From: Cupriavidus pampae
GTDB taxonomy: Bacteria > Pseudomonadota > Gammaproteobacteria > Burkholderiales > Burkholderiaceae
Length of the DNA stretch: 64,000 nt
Reading direction: 5' to 3'
NCBI RefSeq assembly: GCF_914271485.1
Contig: NZ_CAJZAG010000003.1
Location: 1-64,000 of the forward strand
The position numbers and the translations under genes are program-made. The first letter of the stretch is position 1. Each line of letters begins with the position of its first letter. This document shows positions 52,294 through 61,158 of this stretch, in pieces. The notes under the pieces were generated by a model. The model did not search any database, was not told where the DNA came from, and saw only the letters and a program-made list of their open reading frames with translations.

Positions 52294-53250
52294 GTGAGCG
52301 AAGAGCGCAATCCCCGACGACAGTTCCTGCGGCAAGGCGCCGCGTCACTTGCCGTGCTGTATGCCGGCGGCTCGCTTGCACAGGGCCGCGTGACGCTCAA
52401 AGCTGGCGATCAGAAAGGCGGACTGCGCGCGCTGCTTGAAGGCGCCAATGCGCTCGACGGCGTGAACTACGATATCCAGTGGACCGAATTTCCGGCGGCG
52501 GCGCCGCTTGCGGAGGCGCTCAATGCGGGCGCCGTCGATAGCGGCCCGATCGGTGACGCCCCCGCGATCTTTGCGCTGGCCGCAGGCACGCGCATCAAGC
52601 TGATCGGTGCCAATCGCTCCGATCCCTACGGCACGGCCGTGCTGGTGCGTCCCGATTCGCCGCTCAAGACCGCCGCGGACCTCAAAGGCAAGTCCATCGG
52701 CACCAATCGCGGATCGATTGGCCACTATGTCGCGCTGAAGGCGCTCGAGTCCGCGGGGCTGGGGCCGAACGACGCGAACATCCGCTTTCTGCCGCCAGCC
52801 GATACCAAACTCGCGCTGACCAATGGCTCCGTCGATGCCTGGGCCACATGGGAGCCCTACACCGCCATGGCCGAGACCAGTGGCCACGCGCGTGTGCTGG
52901 TCAGCGGTCGCGGACTGTCATCGGGTCTGAGCTTTCTGGCGGCCACCGAGAGTGCGCTGGCCACCAAGCGTGCCGCGCTGCAGGATTTTCTGCAACGCGT
53001 GGTGCGCGCGCAGCGCTGGTCGTATCAGCATGTGCCCGAGTACTCGGCATCGCTTGCGCGCGTCATCGGCATTGCACCGGAGGCCGCGCGGCTGCAGTTC
53101 GAACGCCGCAACACGCAATGGCGCCCGATCGATGCCGAACTCGTGGCCACGCAACAGGCCACGGCCGACTTCTATCTGAAGACGGGCCTGCTCAGGCAGC
53201 GCCTGGACGTGCGTCAGACTTTCGACACCACGTTCACGCTGCCTGCCTGA
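52294..53250 (+). CDS. Sulfonate/nitrate-type ABC substrate-binding protein
   Basis: A 318-residue periplasmic protein of the SsuA/TauA kind. A twin-arginine-like signal (NPRRQFLRQGAASLAVLYAGGSLA) precedes the binding fold: EALNAGAVDSGPIGDAPAIFALAAGTRIKLIGANRS, LKGKSIGTNRGSIGHYVALKAL and SVDAWATWEPYTA. It starts with GTG. Its own permease and ATPase are not adjacent; it may feed the SsuBC pair at 59246-61134. It lies under the shared sulfonate box. Confidence 0.9.
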   Translation: MSEERNPRRQFLRQGAASLAVLYAGGSLAQGRVTLKAGDQKGGLRALLEGANALDGVNYDIQWTEFPAAAPLAEALNAGAVDSGPIGDAPAIFALAAGTRIKLIGANRSDPYGTAVLVRPDSPLKTAADLKGKSIGTNRGSIGHYVALKALESAGLGPNDANIRFLPPADTKLALTNGSVDAWATWEPYTAMAETSGHARVLVSGRGLSSGLSFLAATESALATKRAALQDFLQRVVRAQRWSYQHVPEYSASLARVIGIAPEAARLQFERRNTQWRPIDAELVATQQATADFYLKTGLLRQRLDVRQTFDTTFTLPA

Positions 53251-53270
53251 GTCAGACCCCTGTCCGTCCC

Positions 53271-54887
53271 TTACACCACGCGAAACGCGTGGGTACCGTC
53301 GCGGTCCAGCTGCGCGATCAGGCCGAACTCCCAGTCGAGATAGGCCTGCATCGCCGCGGCGGCGTTGTCGGTGCCTTCGTACGGACGGCGATAGCGATCG
53401 GTGCGCGGTACCGCGAGGCGCGTCTCGCCATGTTCGAGCGGCAGACCCGCCGCGATCCACGCGCCGGTACCGCCTTCGAGCACATGCACAGTGGCATCGC
53501 TGCCTTCCTCGGCAAGCAGCGTCTGCAGATCGACTGCCGCAAAACGCGCGAGCTGGCTGGTGCCGCAGGTCAGCACATAGCGACGCGCGTCCGGAATCGT
53601 CTTCAACGCCGCGCCCAACTGGGCACGAATCGCAAACCACGCGCCCGGAATATGCTGGCGCACGTAGTTGACGCTCGCGGTCACATCGAGCACGGCGGTG
53701 TCGCCAGTCTCGATCCACGCGGCCAACGTCGCGGGGCTGACGGTCTCGATCGGGGTTGCCTCGGGGGCCGGCACCTTGACCGCGCCACGCTCGGCACGCG
53801 CGTTGGCATCGACCGGTTCCACCACCGTCACGTCCCAGCCCATCTGCGCGAGCCACGATGCGGTCATGTCCGCGCGCACGCCGTCGTCATCGGCCAGCAC
53901 GATGCGCGCGCCGCGCACGGGCGCGCTGTGATCGGTCTCCTGCACGAGTTGTCCGCCCGGCGCATTGACGAAGCCCGGCAGATGGCCATCGGCGAATTCC
54001 TCGGGCGTACGCACATCGAAGCGATAGACCGTGCGTCCCGGTGCTTCGAGCGTATGCAGCGCATCATGAGCAAGACGGCGCACGCCCGCGCGCGTGGCGA
54101 TATCGCGCGCGCCCGTACGTGCCGCCGTGCGACGTGTCGCATCGACGATGGCCGGTGCGCGGCGGGTGGCACCGCGATCGAGCGTCTGCCCGGCCAGCGT
54201 CCAGCCGATGGTGCCGTTACGCAGCGCGGCCACCGGATTCGGCACACCGGCGTTGATCAACGACTGCGTGCCGATGATGCTGCGCGTGCGGCCCGCGCAA
54301 TTGACGATGATGCGTGTATCGGGGTTCGGCGCGAGTTCGCGCGCACGCAGCACCAGCTCCGCGCCGGGTACGCTGGTCGCGGTGGGAATGCTCATGGTCT
54401 GGTATTCGTCGAAGCGGCGCGCGTCGACAATGACCACGTCCGCCTTCGCATCGATCAACGCCTGCACTTCCGGCGCGCTCAGCGATGGCGTATGGCGCTT
54501 CGACTCGACCAGTTCGCCGAACGACTTGCTCGGCACGTTGACGTCGCGAAACACTTCGCCACCGCCCGCGATCCAGGCATCGAGCCCGCCTTCCAGTTCC
54601 GAGACGTCGGTATAGCCGAGCGCGCGCAATACCTGCGCCGCGCGCGGCGCCAGATCCTCGCCGTCATGCACGCCGTAGACGACGATGCGCGTGTCGCGGC
54701 GTGGAATGCGCGACCACGCCTGCAACTCGAGCTTGGACAGCGGAAAATTCGAGGCCCACAGCGGATGCGACTGCGCGTACGGATCTTCCTCGCGTACATC
54801 GAGCAACGCGATCTCGGCGCCGTCGAGCAGCGCCTGGCGCACGGCCGATGGCGAGGTGGTGGGCGATTGAATAGTGGCAGCGGTCAT
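53271..54887 (-). CDS. Four-domain rhodanese-like sulfurtransferase
   Basis: A 538-residue protein with four consecutive rhodanese domains. Active-site Cys is seen only in domain 2 (IIVNCAGRTRSIIG) and domain 4 (VLTCGTSQLARF). Domain 1 has VVYGVHDGED and domain 3 VLADDDGVR in the equivalent loops and should be inactive. Alternating active and inactive domains are known in tandem-domain sulfurtransferases. It overlaps the cysteine dioxygenase stop by ATGA, so the two probably handle sulfur released from cysteine or organosulfur compounds. Confidence 0.92.
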   Translation of the reverse strand: MTAATIQSPTTSPSAVRQALLDGAEIALLDVREEDPYAQSHPLWASNFPLSKLELQAWSRIPRRDTRIVVYGVHDGEDLAPRAAQVLRALGYTDVSELEGGLDAWIAGGGEVFRDVNVPSKSFGELVESKRHTPSLSAPEVQALIDAKADVVIVDARRFDEYQTMSIPTATSVPGAELVLRARELAPNPDTRIIVNCAGRTRSIIGTQSLINAGVPNPVAALRNGTIGWTLAGQTLDRGATRRAPAIVDATRRTAARTGARDIATRAGVRRLAHDALHTLEAPGRTVYRFDVRTPEEFADGHLPGFVNAPGGQLVQETDHSAPVRGARIVLADDDGVRADMTASWLAQMGWDVTVVEPVDANARAERGAVKVPAPEATPIETVSPATLAAWIETGDTAVLDVTASVNYVRQHIPGAWFAIRAQLGAALKTIPDARRYVLTCGTSQLARFAAVDLQTLLAEEGSDATVHVLEGGTGAWIAAGLPLEHGETRLAVPRTDRYRRPYEGTDNAAAAMQAYLDWEFGLIAQLDRDGTHAFRVV

Positions 54888-55498
54888 GACGCGAGCGGAT
54901 CCTTCGAACGGTCCCACGGGTTAGGCAGGAAGGGATTGGAATAACCGGAAATGAACGACTTTTTCTCGCCGCTCTCCGTATAGACATGGCGGCGTACCGC
55001 GCCGATATTGGCGCCGTACACATGGATGCTGATCGACACACGATCCTCAAATGCATTGTGCACACGGTGGATATCGCCCACGCGTGGCGACACCGGCTCG
55101 ACGTGGCCGGGCTCCAGACGCAGCGCCTGCCCGTCCGGGCGCGGCACGCCGTCGGCATCGAGCGCGTACGGCTGCGAATACTCGGCGCCGCGCAGCATGC
55201 CGATCAGCCCCCACACGGTATGGTCGTGAATCGGCGTACGCTGGCCCGGACCCCACACAAAGCTGACGATCGAGAATCGCTCGGCCGAATCGCAGTGCAG
55301 CAGCATCTGCTGGTAGTACTCGGGATGCGGCTGCGCGAAGGCCTCGGGCAGCCAGTCGTCGCGCGCGACGAGCGTGGCCAGTAGCTGACCGCCTTGATCA
55401 AGGATGCGCGGCTCGTCGGGGTGCGTGTCGAGCAGCTTCGTCAGGTCGGTGATGAACTCGCGCAGCGGCGCAAGCGAACGAATAGTGGGTTCAGACAT
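54884..55498 (-). CDS. Cysteine dioxygenase-family cupin enzyme
   Basis: A 204-residue non-haem iron cupin. The iron site is in TPIHDHTVWGLIGMLRGAE (HxH) and GDIHRVHNAF (third His). It converts cysteine to cysteine sulfinate, or a related thiol such as 3-mercaptopropionate to its sulfinate; the substrate is not fixed by sequence. It is the first gene of a two-gene unit with the rhodanese gene. GGAG precedes the ATG, and a palindrome lies at 55516-55532. Confidence 0.92.
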   Translation of the reverse strand: MSEPTIRSLAPLREFITDLTKLLDTHPDEPRILDQGGQLLATLVARDDWLPEAFAQPHPEYYQQMLLHCDSAERFSIVSFVWGPGQRTPIHDHTVWGLIGMLRGAEYSQPYALDADGVPRPDGQALRLEPGHVEPVSPRVGDIHRVHNAFEDRVSISIHVYGANIGAVRRHVYTESGEKKSFISGYSNPFLPNPWDRSKDPLAS

Positions 55499-55515
55499 GT
55501 CGTCTCCTGATTGTT

Positions 55516-55532
55516 ATGGGTGTAATACCCAT
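55516..55532. promoter_or_regulatory. Palindrome ATGGGTGTAATACCCAT before the cysteine dioxygenase gene
   Basis: ATGGGT and ACCCAT form a perfect 6-bp inverted repeat with a 5-bp spacer, only 18 bp before the start codon. It may be an operator, or a hairpin in the mRNA leader controlling translation. Confidence 0.45.
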
Positions 55533-55566
55533 GACGATAGCCGAAAATGCGGCGCCTGCCACGCCC

Positions 55567-56805
55567 TCACACTTCCAGCGTCGCACGGCCGGCGGCAATC
55601 AGGATCGAATCGTTCTGCGGCGTATGAATGCGGCTGCAAAGCACATCGCGATAGTGACGCTCGAGCGGATTGTTACGGCTCAGCCCATGATTGCCCGACA
55701 ACTGCAGCGCCAGCTCCAACGCGCGGATCGCATTGCCCGTGACGGTGAACTTGAGCAGCCCGCTGTCCGTGGCCGAACCCGGCGCCTCCCGATCGGCGTC
55801 CGCGGCGGCGGCATCGAGCAGCACCGCGTTGGTGCGCAGCAGCGCGGCGATCTCGCCGACATGCTCCTGCACGCGCGGCAGCGTGGCCAGCGGCGCGCCG
55901 AGGCTGCCCGGTGAGCGTTCGCGCAGAAAGCCGCGCAGCCAGTCGAAGCCGGCGCGCGCCACCGCATCGTACAAACTGCCTAGCAGCACGATCATCCAGG
56001 CCTGGTGCTCGGCATTGGCATCGGTATCGGCCTGGCTCGCGCCTGCCGGCGCCCAGGCCGACGGCAAGCGGACATCGACCGCATGCGACGCCGGAATCCA
56101 TACGTCCTCGAGCACGGTCTCGTGGCTGCCCGAGGCGCGCAGGCCCAGGTGGTTCCAGCTCTCGATGATCTCGATGCCCTCCGTGCCCGCAGCCGGCCCC
56201 GGCACGAGGAAGATGCCGATACGCGGCTCGGGGTCGTCGGTCCGTGCCCATACGGACAACCAGCGCAGCGCGGGAATGCCGGTCGTATAGAGCTTGTGTC
56301 CGCTCACGCGCCAACCATCGTCCACGCGCCGCGCAATCGTCGCGGGCAGGCCGCCGCGCGCGGGAGAGCCGAGTTCCGGCTCCACGCGCAGCGCGTTGAT
56401 CAGCGCGCCCTCCTCCACCGCGGTGGCAAACACCTCGCGGCGTACGGCCTCGGGCCAATGCCCGTCCCGTCTGCCGATCGCACGCAACTGCAGATACGTC
56501 ATGGTCAGCACGAGCGCGGTGGCCGCGTCGCCGCGCGCCACCGCCGCAATGATGCGTCGCGCTTCGGCCAGCGTGGCACCGCCACCGCCGTGCTCGCGCG
56601 GCACGATCCGTGCGATCAGGCCCTCCGCATGCAGCAGCGCAAAGTTGTCGTGCGGGAAGCTGCCGCTCGCATCGTGATCGGCGGAAGTCGCCGCCAGGCG
56701 CGCGGTCAGTGCCGCCAGCTGTGCATCGGTGAGGGGAGCGTTCGCGACAAGTTCGGCGCGCAACGGGGCAAGAGAAGGCGCGAGGGACAGACGAGCGGAG
56801 GACAT
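55567..56805 (-). CDS. Acyl-CoA-dehydrogenase-like flavin monooxygenase (SfnB/DszC type)
   Basis: A 412-residue flavoprotein. It keeps the FAD/substrate pattern: IVPREHGGGGATLAEARRIIAAVARGDAATAL, GWRVSGHKLYTTGIPALRW, WNHLGLRASGSHETVLEDVWIP and LSGNHGLSRNNPLERHYRDV. Members in sulfur clusters act with reduced flavin on organosulfur compounds instead of acyl-CoA. It is divergent from ssuD, supporting a desulfurisation role. Start chosen at 56805. Confidence 0.9.
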   Translation of the reverse strand: MSSARLSLAPSLAPLRAELVANAPLTDAQLAALTARLAATSADHDASGSFPHDNFALLHAEGLIARIVPREHGGGGATLAEARRIIAAVARGDAATALVLTMTYLQLRAIGRRDGHWPEAVRREVFATAVEEGALINALRVEPELGSPARGGLPATIARRVDDGWRVSGHKLYTTGIPALRWLSVWARTDDPEPRIGIFLVPGPAAGTEGIEIIESWNHLGLRASGSHETVLEDVWIPASHAVDVRLPSAWAPAGASQADTDANAEHQAWMIVLLGSLYDAVARAGFDWLRGFLRERSPGSLGAPLATLPRVQEHVGEIAALLRTNAVLLDAAAADADREAPGSATDSGLLKFTVTGNAIRALELALQLSGNHGLSRNNPLERHYRDVLCSRIHTPQNDSILIAAGRATLEV

Positions 56806-56933
56806 GCGCGGTTGCCCGGAAACCGGGCCGGTATGGGGAAACGCCAAAGCCTACCGTGCCGTCCCCAGCACCGAAACGATGGAGTTCGCATAACGATGCG
56901 CAGCGCCTGCGCATAAGCATGATCGTCTTTCGC

Positions 56934-56960
56934 ACATAAGCACGCGCATTTTTATTCGTT
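56934..56960 (+). promoter_or_regulatory. Shared sulfonate box, copy 2
   Basis: ACATAAGCAC at 56934-56943, 6 bp, then TTTTATTCGTT at 56950-56960, the same spacing as at 52211-52237. A second GCATAAGCAT lies 23 bp upstream at 56911-56920. It is located between the divergent monooxygenase and ssuD genes, 61 bp before the ssuD ATG. Confidence 0.55.
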
Positions 56961-57021
56961 TTGCCGCGACGCGTCATGACGTACGTTTTTGGTCAGTTCG
57001 CATTCCCCTCAGGAGAACAAG

Positions 57022-58143
57022 ATGAGCGTGGCACCGGGCGCACGACGTGGCGTCAACTTTATCGGCATGATCCAAAGTCAGAAGCAGTCGGAGATCCATC
57101 CGCCCAATCCGGATGGTCCCGTCGTCGATCGCGACTACGTGCGCGCATTCGCGCAGGCCCACGAGCAGGCCGGCTTTGACCGCGTCCTCGTGCCGCATCA
57201 TTCCACCGGGCCTTCCGCCACGCTCACGATCGCGTATGCGGCCACGCAGACCGAGCGCGTCCATTACATGCTCGCGCATCGCCCGGGCTTTACATCGCCG
57301 ACGCTGGCCGCGCGCCAGATCGCAACGCTCGATCAGTTCAGCGGCGGCCGTCTTGGCGTCCACTTTATCTCGGGCGGCTCCGACGACGAGCAGCAGCGCG
57401 ATGGCGACTATCTCAACCACGACGAGCGTTACGCGCGCACCGACGAATACCTCGGCATCCTGCGTCGCATCTGGACCGAGAACAAGCCGTTCGATCACGA
57501 AGGCAAGTACTACCGCTTCCGCAACGGCTTCTCCGAAGTCAAGCCCGCGCAGAAGCCGCATGTACCGATCTTCTTCGGCGGCGCGTCCGACGCCGCGATT
57601 CCTGTGGCGGGCAAGCATGCCGACGTCTACGCGCTATGGGGGGAATCGCTCGATCAGGTGCGCGAACTGACCGCACGCGTGCGCGCCGAGGCGGCGCTGC
57701 ATGGCCGTGACGTGCAGTTCTCGATCTCGTTCCGTCCGGTGCTGGCCGATACCGAAGCCAAGGCGTGGGCACGCGCCGAGCAGATTCTCGAACGCACGCG
57801 CGAACTGCGTGTGCAGGCCGGCTACAGCCGTGGCGGTCCGCAGCAGAGCGAAGGCGCGCGCCGCCTGCTCGCGGCGGCCGAACGTGGCGATCGCGTCGAT
57901 CAATGCCTGTGGACCGCGATTGCGCGCGAGACCGGTGGTCGCTCGAACTCGACCGGCCTCGTTGGCACGCCCGAGCAGGTTGCGGACGCGCTGCTCGCGT
58001 ACTACGACCTTGGCGTCACCACGTTCCTGATTCGCGGCTTCGATCCGCTCGAGGATGTGCTCGACTACGGCCGCGAGCTGATTCCGCGCGTGCGCGAGCT
58101 GGTGGCGCAGCGCGAAGCCGGCAACGTACAGAAGGCAGCCTGA
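57022..58143 (+). CDS. ssuD: FMNH2-dependent alkanesulfonate monooxygenase
   Basis: A 373-residue flavin-dependent enzyme that releases sulfite from alkanesulfonates. The luciferase-like fold has NFIGMIQSQKQSEI, HHSTGPSATLTIAYAATQTERVHYMLAHRPGFTSPTLAARQIATLDQFSGGRLGVHFISGG (flavin/sulfonate region) and NSTGLVGTPEQVADALL. Ribosome site AGGAG before the ATG at 57022. It starts a unit with ssuA, ssuC and ssuB. An NADPH-flavin reductase (ssuE) is not seen in the window. Confidence 0.93.
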   Translation: MSVAPGARRGVNFIGMIQSQKQSEIHPPNPDGPVVDRDYVRAFAQAHEQAGFDRVLVPHHSTGPSATLTIAYAATQTERVHYMLAHRPGFTSPTLAARQIATLDQFSGGRLGVHFISGGSDDEQQRDGDYLNHDERYARTDEYLGILRRIWTENKPFDHEGKYYRFRNGFSEVKPAQKPHVPIFFGGASDAAIPVAGKHADVYALWGESLDQVRELTARVRAEAALHGRDVQFSISFRPVLADTEAKAWARAEQILERTRELRVQAGYSRGGPQQSEGARRLLAAAERGDRVDQCLWTAIARETGGRSNSTGLVGTPEQVADALLAYYDLGVTTFLIRGFDPLEDVLDYGRELIPRVRELVAQREAGNVQKAA

Positions 58144-58195
58144 CGCGCAGCCTATCCATTCACAAAGCAACAAATCCATAACGGGGAGTGAAATC

Positions 58196-59203
58196 ATGAG
58201 CCAGAGCCATCCTGCCGATGGGCGCCGACGCGTGCTGCGCGCGGCCGGTGCCGCCGCCATCGCGGCCCCCGCGCTGATTCTGGGCCGCAAGGCCTGGTCG
58301 GCGCCGCGCAAGCTGACGTTCGCATGGAATCAGAACTCGTTCTGCCTGACGCCGATCGTCGCGGCGCAGGAACGTGGCTTCTTCGAGAAGAACGGGCTGC
58401 AGGTGGATCTGATCAACTACAGCGGCTCCACCGACCAGTTGCTCGAGTCGATCGCTACCGGCAAGGCCGACGCCGCCGTCGGCATGATCCACCGCTGGCT
58501 CAAGCCACTCGAGGCGGGCTTCGACGTCAAGATCATCGGTAGCTCGCATGGCGGCTGCGTGCGGCTGGTGGGCGCCAAGGCAGCGGGTGTGACGAACCTG
58601 CAGGCCCTGAAAGGCAAGACTGTCGGCGTGAGCGATCTCGCCGCACCGGGCAAGCACTTCTTCACGATCCTGCTGGCGAAGAACGGCATCGATCCCGATC
58701 GCGATATCACGTGGCGTCAGTATCCGGCGGACCTGCTCGGTGTGGCCGTCGACAAGGGCGAGATTCAGGCGATTGCCGATGGCGACCCGAATCTGTATCT
58801 GCTCGAGAAGCGCACCAACGGTGCGTACGTGGAACTGGCCACCAACCTCACCGGTGAATACCAGAGCAAGGTGTGCTGCGTGATCGGCGCGCGCGGCGAA
58901 CTCGTGCGCAACGATCGCCCCGCAGCGGCGGCGCTCGCGCGTTCGATCGTGCAGGCCACCGACTTCGTCAACGAGAACCCGAATGAAGCGGCCAAGATCT
59001 TTGCGAAGTACTCGCCAAAGATCGACCTGGCCGATCTGCGCAAGCTCTACTCCACGCTGACCTACAACCATCATCCGACCGGCGCGGATCTGCAGGAAGA
59101 GATCGCGTTCTTTGCGCAGGACTTCCAGCGCATCGGCGTGCTCAAGAAATCCACCGATACCAAACGCCTGGCGCAGCATGTCTACGCCAACGTACTTGGA
59201 TAA
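58196..59203 (+). CDS. ssuA: Aliphatic sulfonate ABC substrate-binding protein
   Basis: A 335-residue periplasmic protein: twin-arginine-like signal (GRRRVLRAAGAAAIAAPALILG), then AWNQNSFCLTPIVAAQERGFFEKNGLQVDLINYSGSTDQLLESIATGKADAAVGM and a second lobe with KGKTVGVSDLAAPGKHF. GGGG precedes the ATG. It lies 52 bp after ssuD and 42 bp before the permease gene. Confidence 0.9.
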   Translation: MSQSHPADGRRRVLRAAGAAAIAAPALILGRKAWSAPRKLTFAWNQNSFCLTPIVAAQERGFFEKNGLQVDLINYSGSTDQLLESIATGKADAAVGMIHRWLKPLEAGFDVKIIGSSHGGCVRLVGAKAAGVTNLQALKGKTVGVSDLAAPGKHFFTILLAKNGIDPDRDITWRQYPADLLGVAVDKGEIQAIADGDPNLYLLEKRTNGAYVELATNLTGEYQSKVCCVIGARGELVRNDRPAAAALARSIVQATDFVNENPNEAAKIFAKYSPKIDLADLRKLYSTLTYNHHPTGADLQEEIAFFAQDFQRIGVLKKSTDTKRLAQHVYANVLG

Positions 59204-59245
59204 CTGCAGGGATAACTGCGGGGATAACACCACACCGCGAAGGGG

Positions 59246-60310
59246 ATGACGATGACAACAAGCCAACCGGCACTGCAGCCTTCGCTCGCGCCGCCGCTGG
59301 CCCGCGTGCGCGGACTGGCGCGCGTGTGGAAGACCGGCCTGGCGGCCGCCACCACATGGGCCGCGTTCGGCCTGCTGACGTGGCAGTGGCCCAACCGCGT
59401 GGTGGGCTTCAGCGACTGGGCGTACACCGACGAACTTGGCGTTGCGGCGCTCGTTGTGGCGGCGTTGATTGCGCTGGTCGCGGTGTTTGGTACCACGGGA
59501 AGCCACCCTACCACGCGCAATGCGCGTAACACGCCGCAGCGTGCGGTGGCCGCGCTGCATATCGCCGGGCCATGGCTGATTGCCGTGCCCGTCGTACTGG
59601 CCGCCTGGGAAATCCTGACCGCCAAGACCGCCAGCCTGCCGACGCCATTCTTCGCGCCGCCGCAGGCATTGATCGAGGTGTATATCGACGACTGGCGTCG
59701 GCTTGGTGACAGCGTGGTCAATACGCTGCGCCTGCTCGCGCTCGGCGTGGCCTGGGGCGGCGTGATCGGCTTTCTGGTCGGTGTGTCGATCGGATGGTCG
59801 CGCCTGATCGGCTACTGGGTGCATCCGGTGCTGCGTGTGCTCGGCCCGTTGCCATCTACTGCGCTGCTACCGCTCACGTTCTACTTTTTCCCATCGAGCT
59901 ACTCGGCTGCGGTGTTTCTGATCGCATTGGCCACTGCGTTTCCGGTAGCGGTGCTGACGTGGTCCGGCGTGGCCAGTGTCAACAAGAGCTACTACGACGT
60001 GGCGCGCACGCTGGGCGCATCTGGCTGGTTCCTCGTGTTGCGCGTGGCGATTCCCGCAGCATTGCCGCAAGTGTTTGTCGGGCTGTTCATGGGGCTGGGC
60101 GCATCGTTCTCGGTGCTCGTCACCGCGGAGATGATGGGCGTGAAGTCGGGGCTCGGGTGGTATCTGACGTGGGCGCAGGGCTGGGCCTCGTACGTCAACA
60201 TGTATGCGGCGCTGATCGTCATGGCGCTGCTGTTCTCGGGCGTCATCACATTGCTGTTCGTCGTGCGCGACCGCGCGCTGTCGTGGCAGAAAGGCACGGT
60301 CAAATGGTAG
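59246..60310 (+). CDS. ssuC: Sulfonate ABC transporter permease
   Basis: A 354-residue membrane protein with an N-terminal extension carrying two additional segments (LAAATTWAAFGLLTW; VAALVVAALIALVAVFG), then the usual six-segment permease domain with the EAA-like loop VARTLGASGWFLVLRVAIPAALPQVFVGLFMGLG. The stop overlaps the ATPase start by 7 bp. Confidence 0.92.
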   Translation: MTMTTSQPALQPSLAPPLARVRGLARVWKTGLAAATTWAAFGLLTWQWPNRVVGFSDWAYTDELGVAALVVAALIALVAVFGTTGSHPTTRNARNTPQRAVAALHIAGPWLIAVPVVLAAWEILTAKTASLPTPFFAPPQALIEVYIDDWRRLGDSVVNTLRLLALGVAWGGVIGFLVGVSIGWSRLIGYWVHPVLRVLGPLPSTALLPLTFYFFPSSYSAAVFLIALATAFPVAVLTWSGVASVNKSYYDVARTLGASGWFLVLRVAIPAALPQVFVGLFMGLGASFSVLVTAEMMGVKSGLGWYLTWAQGWASYVNMYAALIVMALLFSGVITLLFVVRDRALSWQKGTVKW

Positions 60311-61134
60311 CCATCGCGGCAACATCGACTCAGCCAGCAAACGCTGGCAGCGGCCACCAAGCCACACCCGATGGCAACGTCGGCGCGCAGATCGACATTC
60401 GTCACGTCAGCCATGCGTTTGGCGACGGTGCCGCACGCCTGCCCGTACTCGAAGGCGTGAACCTGTCGGTGGCGCCCGGCGAATTCGTCGCGTTACTGGG
60501 ACCCAGCGGCTGCGGCAAGTCGACCTTGCTGCGGCTCGTGGCCGGACTCGAAACACCGGCCGAGGGCGAGATCCTCCAGGATGGCACGCCGATCACCGCG
60601 CCCGATCCATCACGCATCGTGGTGTTTCAGGATCCGACGCTGTATCCGTGGCGCCGTGTGTGGGACAACGTTGCGCTTGGCCTGCAGGCGCGCGGCATCA
60701 TCAAGCAACAACGGCATCGTGTCGATGCCGCGCTGAAGCGCGTGGGGCTCGAAGCGTTCGATCGCGCGTTTCCGCATCAACTGTCGGGCGGCATGGCGCA
60801 GCGCGTGGCGCTGGCGCGCGCGCTCGTCAACGATCCGCGCCTGCTCGTGCTCGACGAACCGCTCGGCAAGTTGGACTCGCTCACGCGCCTCGCGATGCAG
60901 AGCGAGCTCGTGGAACTGTGGCAACGCTCGGGATTCTCGGCATTGCTGGTCACCCACGATGTGGAAGAGGCCTTGTTCCTGGCGCAACGCGTGATCGTGT
61001 TCAGCCAACGTCCCGCGCGCATCACCGCCGAGATCAAGGTGGACCTGCCCTACCCGCGCCATCGCGGTGACCCTAAGCTGACCGAACTGCGCCACGAGGC
61101 GCTACGCCATCTGGGACTCGATGCCAGCTGGTAA
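60304..61134 (+). CDS. ssuB: Sulfonate ABC transporter ATPase
   Basis: A 276-residue ATPase with LGPSGCGKSTLLRLVAGLE (Walker A), a Q loop in VFQDPTLYPWRRV, LSGGMAQRVALARAL (signature), LLVLDEPLGKLD (Walker B) and VTHDVEEAL (switch His). It starts at ATG 60304, overlapping the permease stop. The first 35 residues are an unstructured extension. Confidence 0.95.
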   Translation: MVAIAATSTQPANAGSGHQATPDGNVGAQIDIRHVSHAFGDGAARLPVLEGVNLSVAPGEFVALLGPSGCGKSTLLRLVAGLETPAEGEILQDGTPITAPDPSRIVVFQDPTLYPWRRVWDNVALGLQARGIIKQQRHRVDAALKRVGLEAFDRAFPHQLSGGMAQRVALARALVNDPRLLVLDEPLGKLDSLTRLAMQSELVELWQRSGFSALLVTHDVEEALFLAQRVIVFSQRPARITAEIKVDLPYPRHRGDPKLTELRHEALRHLGLDASW

Positions 61135-61158
61135 CAGGCGGCAAGCGGCGGTGGCACG

